Positions 1 to 5,345 of a stretch of DNA of 5,565 nt are shown here, one piece after another (position 1 is the stretch's first letter; each line of letters starts with the position of its first letter). A program made the translations under genes and the position numbers. Below the pieces are notes generated by a model. That model was not told the DNA's origin. It ran no database searches and saw only the letters and a program-made list of their open reading frames with translations. Source of the stretch: CAZUZD01 sp964624465 (GTDB lineage Bacteria > Planctomycetota > Planctomycetia > Isosphaerales > Isosphaeraceae); assembly GCA_964624465.1 (NCBI GenBank), contig CAZUZD010000385.1, positions 1-5,565 on the forward strand. The letters are read 5' to 3'.

Positions 1-1107
1 GCGCCCGCCCCGGCGGCCCGCCCGTCGCCGTCGAGCCCGCCGCTCCGCGACCCCGGCGTGCGACCGACCCAGGGCCCGGCCCCCGAGCCGATCCCGCTCG
101 ACCAGCTCGCCAGGCCGAACATCGCCCTGCCCGACGTGCCGATCGAGGGCTTCCTGATCCGCAAGGAAAATGGGCCCTTCATGGTGATGGCCCGCACCTT
201 CCGCGGTCCCGACGCCACCCGCTACGCCCTGGCCCTGGCGCTGGAGCTGCGGACGAGCTTCAAGCTGCCGGCCTACGTCTTCCACCTCAAGGTGCAGCCG
301 GGCGGCAGCAACATCCGCAACGTGCAGCCCACGGCCCCCGAGTACATCCGCAACGGCGACGTCGCGCCGCCCGAGCGGTACCGGGTCTATGACGAGGCCG
401 CCGTGCTCGTCGGCGATTGCAAGACGATCGACGACGCCGAGGCCCTGCTCAAGAAGGTCAAGAAGCTCAAGCCGCAGACCGTCGACGCCCTGCCGACGAT
501 CTGGGGCCAGCGCAAGGGCAAGGGGCTGGCCTGGGCCTTCGTGACCCAGAACCCGCTCCAGGCGGCCCAGAACCTGTACCCGGGCTTCAAGAACCTGCCG
601 GCCGACGGCCCGAACGCCACCCCGCCGGGCAGCCCGGCCGGCGCCTCGTTCGACCCGTACATCGCCACGGCCTCGCTGACCCAGAAGACCGACCCGCTGG
701 TCAAGCGGATGAACGGCGGCCCCCGCAGCGTGTACAAGTGCCCCGGGCCGTACACCCTCCAGGTCGCCGAGTTCACCGGCCGCACGTCGCTGGATACCAA
801 CGACGCCAAGTTCAACAGCGAGTCGTTCCTCCGCAAGAGCCCGCTCGGCACCGCGGCCGACGACGCCGAGACCCTGGCGGCGAACATCGCCAAGTGCCAG
901 AAGCTCGACCCCTCGTTCCAGCCGTACGTCTACCACGACCGCTACGGCAGCAAGGTATGCATGGGCAGCTTCAGCGGCCCGAACGACCCGAAGCTCGCCA
1001 AGCTCCGCCAGGACATGCCGTTCGTCATCGGCGAGATGCTCCAGAAGGGGTACAGCAAGCTGCCCCTGGCCCCCGCCGGCGACGTGATGGCCGTGCCCAA
1101 GCCCTGA
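1..1107 (+). CDS. 3' part of a planctomycete protein with two SPOR-like modules (5' end outside window)
   Basis: The frame is open from base 1, so the true start lies upstream; the GTG at 58 is only the first start codon in view. Numbering from that GTG, residues before about 25 are Pro/Ala-rich and look like a linker. Two similar modules follow. Module 1 (about 39-138) begins GPFMVMARTF, continues through an Ala/Leu helix to PAYVFHLK, then VLVGDCKTIDDAEALLKK. Module 2 (about 230-316) begins GPYTLQVAEF, continues DDAETLAANIAK to QPYVYHDR, then VCMGSFSGPNDPKLAKL. Strand, helix with paired Ala, strand, then a G-[DS]-[CF] turn resembles SPOR domains, which bind denuded septal peptidoglycan, but the match is weak and by eye. 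Between the modules lies a Gly/Pro-rich stretch (about 176-200). An envelope location is inference, since any signal peptide is outside the window. Function is unknown. The gene ends 78 bp before rdgB. Confidence 0.85.
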   Translation, partial: APAPAARPSPSSPPLRDPGVRPTQGPAPEPIPLDQLARPNIALPDVPIEGFLIRKENGPFMVMARTFRGPDATRYALALALELRTSFKLPAYVFHLKVQPGGSNIRNVQPTAPEYIRNGDVAPPERYRVYDEAAVLVGDCKTIDDAEALLKKVKKLKPQTVDALPTIWGQRKGKGLAWAFVTQNPLQAAQNLYPGFKNLPADGPNATPPGSPAGASFDPYIATASLTQKTDPLVKRMNGGPRSVYKCPGPYTLQVAEFTGRTSLDTNDAKFNSESFLRKSPLGTAADDAETLAANIAKCQKLDPSFQPYVYHDRYGSKVCMGSFSGPNDPKLAKLRQDMPFVIGEMLQKGYSKLPLAPAGDVMAVPKP

Positions 1108-1124
1108 CCCACCCCGGTGCGGAC

Positions 1125-1153
1125 CTGACCCGGTCCCGCGACGGCGATAGAAT
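1125..1153 (+). promoter_or_regulatory. candidate sigma-70 type promoter for rdgB
   Basis: CTGACC at 1125-1130 (4 of 6 to TTGACA) and TAGAAT at 1148-1153 (5 of 6 to TATAAT) are separated by exactly 17 bp, in the 78-bp gap between the SPOR-like gene and rdgB. Transcription would begin near 1160, about 25 nt before the rdgB ATG. The -10 region shares GATAGAA with the candidate promoter of the HdeD-like gene. Confidence 0.5.
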
Positions 1154-1173
1154 CTCACGGACCCGGCCGTGAG
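1154..1173 (+). promoter_or_regulatory. 7-6-7 inverted repeat at the expected rdgB transcription start
   Basis: CTCACGG (1154-1160) and CCGTGAG (1167-1173) are perfect inverted copies around ACCCGG. The repeat begins directly after the candidate -10 and its right arm overlaps the GAGG (1171-1174) that is the likely ribosome binding site of rdgB. It could be an operator, a leader hairpin, or a weak terminator for the gene upstream. Repeats of this size are expected by chance a few times in 5 kb, so only its position makes it notable. Confidence 0.3.
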
Positions 1174-1185
1174 GCTCGCCCCGCC

Positions 1186-1836
1186 ATGACCGCCCCCGGC
1201 CCCGTGCTCGTGCTGGCGACCCGCAACCCGAAGAAGGCCGAGGAGATGGTCGCGCTGGTCGCCCCCGCCTGGGAGCCGAACCCGGTGCTGGGCCGCCTCG
1301 TCGTCCGCACGCTGGCCGACTTCCCCGACTCGCCCGACGTCGAGGAGGATGCGGACTCCTTCGCCGGCAACGCGCGCATCAAGGCGATCGCCGCCGCGCG
1401 GGCCACCGGCCACTGGGCGCTGGCGGACGACTCGGGCCTGGCCGTGGATGCCCTGGGCGGGGCCCCCGGCGTGAAGTCGGCCCGCTACGCCGGCACCCAC
1501 GGCGACGACGAGGCGAACAACCGCCGCGTGCTGGCCGAGCTGGCCGAGGCCCCCGACGACCGCCGCGGCGCGGCGTTCGTCTGCGCCCTGGCCCTGTCGG
1601 ACCCGCAGGGCACCATCGTCGCCGAGGTGCAGGCCGAGTGCCGGGGCCGCTTGATCCGCGAGGCGCGGGGCGTCGGCGGGTTCGGCTACGATCCGCTGTT
1701 CCTGATCCCCGAGTACCACCGCACGTTCGCCGAGCTGGGCCCGCTGGTCAAGCACCAGCTCAGCCACCGCGCCCGGGCCTTCGCCCGCCTGCGGCCCCGG
1801 CTTGAGACCCTGGTCGCCACCGGCGTGATCGCCTGA
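1186..1836 (+). CDS. rdgB: RdgB/HAM1 family XTP/dITP (non-canonical purine NTP) pyrophosphatase
   Basis: This cytosolic house-cleaning enzyme hydrolyses dITP, ITP and XTP to the monophosphate and pyrophosphate, keeping deaminated purines out of DNA and RNA. The 216 residues cover the whole family (E. coli RdgB is 197). Visible motifs are ATRNPKK at 11-17 (phosphate-binding loop), EEDADSFAGNARIKA at 53-67, ADDSGLAVDALGGAPG at 80-95 with D82 matching catalytic D69 of E. coli, SARYAG at 98-103, GGFGYDPLF at 164-172, AEL at 182-184 and K189 with SHRARA at 193-198 (base recognition). One family-variable position differs: the Glu of the usual ENAxxKA is Gly61. The ATG at 1186 is preferred because ATRN follows ten residues later, as is normal. 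A GAGG at 1171-1174 lies 11 nt before it. The gene converges on the HdeD-like gene and shares a terminator with it. Confidence 0.95.
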   Translation: MTAPGPVLVLATRNPKKAEEMVALVAPAWEPNPVLGRLVVRTLADFPDSPDVEEDADSFAGNARIKAIAAARATGHWALADDSGLAVDALGGAPGVKSARYAGTHGDDEANNRRVLAELAEAPDDRRGAAFVCALALSDPQGTIVAEVQAECRGRLIREARGVGGFGYDPLFLIPEYHRTFAELGPLVKHQLSHRARAFARLRPRLETLVATGVIA

Positions 1837-1841
1837 ACCGA

Positions 1842-1879
1842 CCGACGGCGTGCCACCAGGAGCGGAGGCACGCCGTCGG
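1842..1879. terminator. shared terminator stem between convergent rdgB and the HdeD-like gene
   Basis: CCGACGGCGTGCC (1842-1854) and GGCACGCCGTCGG (1867-1879) form a perfect 13-bp GC-rich stem with a 12-nt loop. It begins 5 nt after the rdgB stop and lies 33 nt past the HdeD-like stop on the other strand, so it can serve both. No clear T-tract follows on either side, so efficiency and mechanism are uncertain. Confidence 0.75.
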
Positions 1880-1900
1880 GGATGCGTCGAGGATCGTGAG

Positions 1901-1912
1901 CCGTCCGGACGG
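1901..1912. repeat. 12-bp perfect palindrome next to the HdeD-like stop codon
   Basis: CCGTCCGGACGG is its own reverse complement and abuts the stop codon of the HdeD-like gene (1913-1915). As RNA it would make only a 4-bp stem, so it is at most an accessory to the neighbouring 13-bp terminator stem. In GC-rich DNA it may be chance. Confidence 0.3.
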
Positions 1913-2518
1913 TCAGGCGGCCGGGGCGGCGGGGGTGCCGGCGCGGGAGCCGCCCAGGTCGGGGAGCTTCTTCACCGAGAGGCCGAGCATCACCCAGAAC
2001 CAGCCGTGGAACAGCAGGTCGATGCCGAGCAGCGTGCCGGGCAGCACCACGGCCGAGGCCGGCCAGGTCCCGATCACGTAGAGCGCCAGCGCCAGCGAGA
2101 CCAGGCCGCTGAGCGCCGCCCACACCCAGTTGGGGAAGCGGTAATAAAGCGAGGCGATCAGCCGGAACAGGCCGCTGACCATCAGGAAGCTGGCGATCAG
2201 GAGCGTGAGCACCTCGGCGCCGGCGATCGGCCGCCGCAGGAACAGGATGCCCAGCACGATGTAGAGCACGCCGCTGAGCAGGTGCAGGAAGAAGCCCGTC
2301 CAGCGGCGGGTCCAGAAGGCGCCGACGGCCTCGGCCGCGCCGGCAATGATCAGGAGCATGGCCGTCGAGACCACGGCCGTCAGGGTCGCGATCAGCGGGG
2401 CGCCGAGCATCAGGGTCCCGAGCACGATCAGGCCGATGCCGAGCGCCAGGTACCAGGCCCAGTTGCGGTGCATGGCCTCCAGGCCGTGGCGGAGCTGGCT
2501 GCGGAGCGAGACGTCCAT
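1913..2518 (-). CDS. HdeD-like (DUF308) six-helix integral membrane protein
   Basis: The 201 residues hold six hydrophobic segments at about 20-39, 43-66, 76-94, 100-125, 131-149 and 154-180, with a short hydrophilic N-terminus and an Ala/Pro-rich tail. They form three two-helix repeats. Each has a Pro after its first helix, in LMLGAP (P41), LFLRRP (P97) and VIGTWP (P153), and these prolines are exactly 56 residues apart. This is the short internal repeat that defines DUF308 (Pfam PF03729), the family of E. coli HdeD, an inner-membrane protein linked to acid resistance. The stress role here is inference. Positive residues R71, R72, R95 and R96 sit in the loops on either side of helix 3. The ATG is chosen because GAGG (minus strand of 2529-2532) lies 10 nt upstream. 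The gene has its own candidate promoter and converges on rdgB. Confidence 0.9.
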   Translation of the reverse strand: MDVSLRSQLRHGLEAMHRNWAWYLALGIGLIVLGTLMLGAPLIATLTAVVSTAMLLIIAGAAEAVGAFWTRRWTGFFLHLLSGVLYIVLGILFLRRPIAGAEVLTLLIASFLMVSGLFRLIASLYYRFPNWVWAALSGLVSLALALYVIGTWPASAVVLPGTLLGIDLLFHGWFWVMLGLSVKKLPDLGGSRAGTPAAPAA

Positions 2519-2521
2519 CGT

Positions 2522-2532
2522 GAGGTGACCTC
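2522..2532 (-). promoter_or_regulatory. ribosome binding site of the HdeD-like gene inside an inverted repeat
   Basis: On the minus strand GAGGTCACCTC lies just before the start codon; its first GAGG is the Shine-Dalgarno sequence, 10 nt from the ATG. The 11-mer has perfect 5-bp arms around one central base. As RNA it is too tight to fold on itself, so a protein-binding site or chance is more likely than a thermosensor hairpin. Confidence 0.4.
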
Positions 2533-2596
2533 GTCGTCGGGGGCAGTGGGGAGAGCGGCCGCCGCCGTCGCGGTCGAGGCGGGTGGGCCCATGTCC

Positions 2597-2625
2597 CTTC
2601 TATCAGGCGCCGGGGGGTCGGGCAA
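2597..2625 (-). promoter_or_regulatory. candidate sigma-70 type promoter for the HdeD-like gene
   Basis: On the minus strand TTGCCC (2620-2625, 4 of 6 to consensus) is followed after exactly 17 bp by TAGAAG (2597-2602, 4 of 6). The leader would be about 70 nt. GATAGAA around the -10 is the same as upstream of rdgB. It lies past the terminator of the YTV gene, as needed for independent expression. Confidence 0.45.
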
Positions 2626-2680
2626 TCGAGCGATGCCAGCACTTGACGATTCGACGCGGCCGTCGCCGGGCCGGGAAACA

Positions 2681-2713
2681 CCGACGCCCCCGGGGGTGAG
2701 CCGGGGGCGTCGG
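2681..2713 (-). terminator. intrinsic-type terminator of the YTV repeat gene
   Basis: CCGACGCCCCCGG (2681-2693) and CCGGGGGCGTCGG (2701-2713) form a perfect 13-bp stem with a 7-nt loop, 67 nt past the stop codon of the YTV gene. On the minus strand it is followed by TGTTTCCC, a short U-rich stretch. It separates the YTV gene from the HdeD-like gene. Confidence 0.75.
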
Positions 2714-2780
2714 GCGACGATGGGGAACCTTCAGATCGAGCAGGGGTGCGGGAGGAACGGGTGGAGGACACCCGATTCAC

Positions 2781-5051
2781 TCACGCACAGCGGAACTTCT
2801 TGTGGAGGCCCAGCAGCGGACGCTTGGCGTCGCAGGGGCCGCACGGGGGGATCGTCGAGACCGGCAGGTCCTTCTGCGGGGTGGCCAGCACCGACTGGGC
2901 CGACGGCACGATCGGGTCGGGGCACTGGACCGTGACGGGCACCTGGCGGACGCACTCGACCGGCACCTGGCGGCAGACGGTCTTCGGCACACAGATGACC
3001 TTCGTCTCCCGGATCGTGCGGGGCACGCAGACCGGCACGCAGGTGGTCGTGGTCACGGGGACCTGCTTGCAGACGGTGTACGGCTCCTTGCGGACGCACT
3101 GGATCGTCTGGACGTCGCAGACCGTCTGGGGCACGACCTTCACGCACTCCTGCGGGACCATCTCGCAGACCGTCTGGGGCACCTGCTTGGTCTGGACCTC
3201 GCTGACCATGCGGCAGGTCGTGTAGGTGACCGGGCACTGCCGGACCTCGCTGACCACGCGGCAGGTCGTGACCGGGACCTGCTTGGTGCAGACCTGGCTG
3301 ACCACGCGGCAGGTCGTCACGGGCACCTGCTTGAACGCGGTCTCACGCACGACGCGGGTGACCGTGCAGGGGACCTGCTTGACGGCCGACTCCTTGACCA
3401 TGCGGGTGACGGTGTACGGCACCTGACGGCTGGCGACCTCGGGCACGTTGACCGTGACCGTGTAGGGCACCGTGTTGAAGCTGGTGCGGGGCACCATCTT
3501 CGTCACCGTCGTGGGCACGCACTGCATCACCGTGCGGTTGACCATGGTGGTGTAGGTGTAGGGGACGGTCTTCATGCAGGTCTCGGCGACCATGCGGCAG
3601 GTCGTCACGGGCACGGTCTTGACGCACTGCTGGGCGACCATCTCGCAGACCGTCACCGGCACCTGCCGGGTCTGGACCTCGCTGACCATGCGGGTGGTGG
3701 TCACCGGGATCTGCTTGACCATCTCCTGGGCGACCATCGTGCAGGTCGTCACCGGCACCGTCCTGGAGACGGTGTAGGGGACCGTCTTGCACACGGTCGT
3801 GGGGACCTGCTTGCAGACCGTCTGCGACTCGTACACCGTCTTGCACACCGTCTCGACCACGGTCTTCGGGACCCAGGTCTTGCAGGTGATCATGGTCGGC
3901 GGGGCCTGGACCCAGCAGCCATCGACGCAGACCAGCTTGCCGGGGACGCACTTGGTCGTCTCGACCCACTCGCCGCACTGGCGCTCGACGGTCGACTGCA
4001 CGACCCTGGGCACGCACACCGTCTCGCTGACCGTCTTGTAGGCGGTCTCGGTCACGGTGCGGTAGGCCGTCTCGTTAATCGTGCGGTACGAGGTCGTCTG
4101 CACCGGGCGGCAGACGGTGTAGCGGCACTCCTTCAGGATCGTCTCGGAGACCGGGCGGCACACGGTGGTGCTGACCGTCTTGTACTCGGTCCGCTGCACG
4201 GGGCGCTGGACGGTGTAGGTGACCGTCTTGTAGGAGGTCTCCCGCACCGGGCGCTGCACCGTGTACGGCACCTGGCGGTAGCCGCACTGCTTGACCGGCA
4301 CCTGGGTGGTGGTCGGGACCTTCTGCATCACCGTGCAGGTGACCGGGACGGTCACGGTCACGGGGACCTTCTTGTAGCAGGTCTTCTGGACCGGGCGGCA
4401 GACCGTGTAGTTGACGGTCTTGAACCGGGTCTCGGTGACCGGGCGGCAGACGGTGTAGGGCACCGTCTTCATGACCGTCTCCTGCACCGGGCGGCACACG
4501 GTGTACGAGACCGTCTTGTAGGACGTCTCGCGAACCGGGCGGCTGACGGTGTAGCTGACGGTCTTGTAAGACGTCTCCCGCACCGGGCGGTTCACCGTGT
4601 AGGAGCGCATCTCGGTGTGCGTCTCGCGCACCGGACGCTGCACCGTGTAGGCGACCTCCTTCCAGACGGTCCGGGTCACCGGCCGCTGGACGGTGTAACG
4701 CACCTCACGCGGGACCGTGCGGTACACCGGCTTCTGCACGGTGTAGGGCACGTCGCGGTAGGCCGTCTCGGCGATCGAGCGCATCGTCGTGACGGTGCGC
4801 GGCTGCATCACCGTCTCGTTGACGATCCGCTCGCTGACAACCTGCTGAGGCTCGTAGACCGTCTCCTGGACCGGGCGCATCGTGATGAAGCGCTCGGCGC
4901 GGAACTCGGTGTGGCCGCCACAATCCATATCGGCGGGACAACTGCGCGTCGAGGCCGCGCCACCGTAGGTGGCCGCCTCCGCCCGCCGATCAGCCGCGCC
5001 CGCCACCCCGAAGGCCATGGCCATCAGGGCGAAGGCAAGCAGTTTACGCAT
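2781..5051 (-). CDS. secreted planctomycete YTV-repeat protein, Cys-, Val- and Thr-rich; candidate structural cell-surface protein
   Basis: The 756 residues begin with a signal peptide (1-19: MRK, a hydrophobic core, AGA before the cut). After a short linker containing two Cys, block 1 (55-358) is nineteen 16-residue units without an indel; the best read YTVxRPVxETxYKTVx. A Cys/Trp-rich segment (359-415) interrupts. Block 2 (416-711) is 37 octads, again without net indel, alternating like VPVTTCRM and VAETCMKT. The tail (712-756) has Pro and CGPC at 737-740 and ends KKFRCA. I count about 46 Cys. YTV repeats (Pfam PF07639) were described from Rhodopirellula baltica and linked to its wall; a disulfide-linked wall or surface polymer is inference. 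No catalytic motif or membrane anchor is seen. The ATG at 5051 has GGGAG (minus strand of 5061-5065) 9 nt upstream. It has its own terminator and is divergent from the SDR gene. Confidence 0.93.
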   Translation of the reverse strand: MRKLLAFALMAMAFGVAGAADRRAEAATYGGAASTRSCPADMDCGGHTEFRAERFITMRPVQETVYEPQQVVSERIVNETVMQPRTVTTMRSIAETAYRDVPYTVQKPVYRTVPREVRYTVQRPVTRTVWKEVAYTVQRPVRETHTEMRSYTVNRPVRETSYKTVSYTVSRPVRETSYKTVSYTVCRPVQETVMKTVPYTVCRPVTETRFKTVNYTVCRPVQKTCYKKVPVTVTVPVTCTVMQKVPTTTQVPVKQCGYRQVPYTVQRPVRETSYKTVTYTVQRPVQRTEYKTVSTTVCRPVSETILKECRYTVCRPVQTTSYRTINETAYRTVTETAYKTVSETVCVPRVVQSTVERQCGEWVETTKCVPGKLVCVDGCWVQAPPTMITCKTWVPKTVVETVCKTVYESQTVCKQVPTTVCKTVPYTVSRTVPVTTCTMVAQEMVKQIPVTTTRMVSEVQTRQVPVTVCEMVAQQCVKTVPVTTCRMVAETCMKTVPYTYTTMVNRTVMQCVPTTVTKMVPRTSFNTVPYTVTVNVPEVASRQVPYTVTRMVKESAVKQVPCTVTRVVRETAFKQVPVTTCRVVSQVCTKQVPVTTCRVVSEVRQCPVTYTTCRMVSEVQTKQVPQTVCEMVPQECVKVVPQTVCDVQTIQCVRKEPYTVCKQVPVTTTTCVPVCVPRTIRETKVICVPKTVCRQVPVECVRQVPVTVQCPDPIVPSAQSVLATPQKDLPVSTIPPCGPCDAKRPLLGLHKKFRCA
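2919..3806 (-). repeat. block 2: 37 in-register octads (24-bp coding repeat)
   Basis: Residues 416-711 of the YTV protein divide into 37 units of eight residues. Most begin V-P or V-[AS]. VP-type octads usually have Cys at position 6 (as VPVTTCRM) and the alternating type at position 5 (as VAQQCVKT). Units are diverged in sequence yet constant in length. The last six octads are the least regular. Confidence 0.9.
3807..3977 (-). other. Cys/Trp-rich segment between the two repeat blocks
   Basis: Residues 359-415 of the YTV protein lose the repeat pattern. The core (359-395) includes CGEWVETTKCVPGKLVCVDGCW, split here as CGEWVETTKC then VPGKLVCVDGCW, with five Cys and two Trp in 22 residues. 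Residues 396-415 move back to TVCKT-like units spaced 10, then 8. Across it the octad register shifts by a number that is not a multiple of eight. It may be a small disulfide-stabilised knot or a hinge. Confidence 0.6.
3978..4889 (-). repeat. block 1: nineteen in-register 16-residue YTV units (48-bp coding repeat)
   Basis: Residues 55-358 of the YTV protein fall into 19 units of 16 residues starting at 55, 71, 87, 103 and so on. Units starting at 103-215, 263, 279 and 311 open with YTV. Each unit is two octads, YTVxRPVx and ETxYKTVx; the unit at 327 is two second-type octads, showing that the octad is the basic element. The units at 151 and 167 are nearly identical in protein but differ at synonymous sites. 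Confidence 0.9.
4995..5051 (-). other. signal peptide of the YTV protein
   Basis: Residues 1-19 have a basic n-region (MRK), a hydrophobic core LLAFALMAMAFGV, and A17-G18-A19 as a type I cleavage site before A20-D21. A second possible site follows AEA at 24-26. No lipobox Cys is present, so it is not a lipoprotein. Confidence 0.85.
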
Positions 5052-5060
5052 GGTCAGACG

Positions 5061-5065
5061 CTCCC
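5061..5065 (-). promoter_or_regulatory. ribosome binding site of the YTV gene
   Basis: GGGAG on the minus strand, 9 nt before the ATG, supports the chosen start. The SDR gene on the other side of the gap has the same GGGAG with the same 9-nt spacing. Confidence 0.7.
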
Positions 5066-5232
5066 GTTAGCACCCCATCGTCGGAGCCGGTCGCACTCGG
5101 CCCACGCCGTGTCCTCCCGGCGCAGAGGCGCCCACTCTGGGAACCTTCATTCGGCCACCACCGCGCCCTCACTCCAGCAAAGTTCCCTAAATTTCCCAGT
5201 AGCCCCACCCCACCAAAACGCAAGGTTTGCCA

Positions 5233-5250
5233 GACCCTTACGTCCCTTAC
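5233..5250. repeat. tandem 9-bp direct repeat in the divergent promoter region
   Basis: GACCCTTAC (5233-5241) is directly followed by GTCCCTTAC (5242-5250), 8 of 9 identical. It lies in the AT-richer core, about 180 bp from the YTV start and 140 bp from the SDR start. Side-by-side direct repeats are a common form of response-regulator site; that role is only a suggestion. Confidence 0.35.
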
Positions 5251-5316
5251 TCAAAGCGCCCGAAGAACCATCAGGATCGCGCAGGCTTCGCGCCCCGGGG
5301 GCCGCCCGGCGCGCCC

Positions 5317-5345
5317 TTGGAGCCGGGGGGACCGTCCGGTACGCT
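5317..5345 (+). promoter_or_regulatory. weak candidate promoter for the SDR gene
   Basis: TTGGAG (5317-5322) and TACGCT (5340-5345) have a 17-bp spacer and would give a leader of about 40 nt. Each hexamer matches consensus at only three of six bases, so support is mainly spacing and position. Confidence 0.25.

Noticed and set aside
1686..2780. Long minus-strand frame of 364 codons over the end of rdgB and the HdeD-like gene.
   Set aside because: It is Arg/Pro-rich out-of-frame reading of two clear genes, crosses both terminators and has no recognisable domain.
2829..2840. CGPC in the YTV protein tail, identical to the thioredoxin active site.
   Set aside because: There is no thioredoxin fold around it; in a Cys- and Pro-rich tail it is more likely a disulfide or chance.
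1850..2935. Long plus-strand frame of 361 codons opposite the HdeD-like gene.
   Set aside because: Composition (Glu, Gly, Arg, Gln) is typical of antisense reading of GC-rich codons; it begins inside a terminator stem.
2746..4041. Several plus-strand Thr/Val-rich frames opposite the YTV gene that also look repetitive.
   Set aside because: Their repeats are the antisense mirror of the YTV coding repeats; each is interrupted by stops and none has a start signal.
2919..4889. Regular 48/24-bp repeats considered as a CRISPR array or minisatellite.
   Set aside because: Repeats lie in frame inside one open reading frame, have no unique spacers, and are conserved at protein level while synonymous sites vary.
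2723..5149. GGGAACCTTCA at 2723-2733 and 5139-5149, direct copies flanking the YTV gene, suggesting a mobile unit.
   Set aside because: Exact 11-bp pairs are expected by chance in a window this size; there is no transposase, inverted terminal repeat or composition break.
5206..5236. Minus-strand TGGCAAACCTTGCG resembling a sigma-54 promoter upstream of the YTV gene.
   Set aside because: Only 8 bp separate the GG and GC elements, where sigma-54 requires 10.
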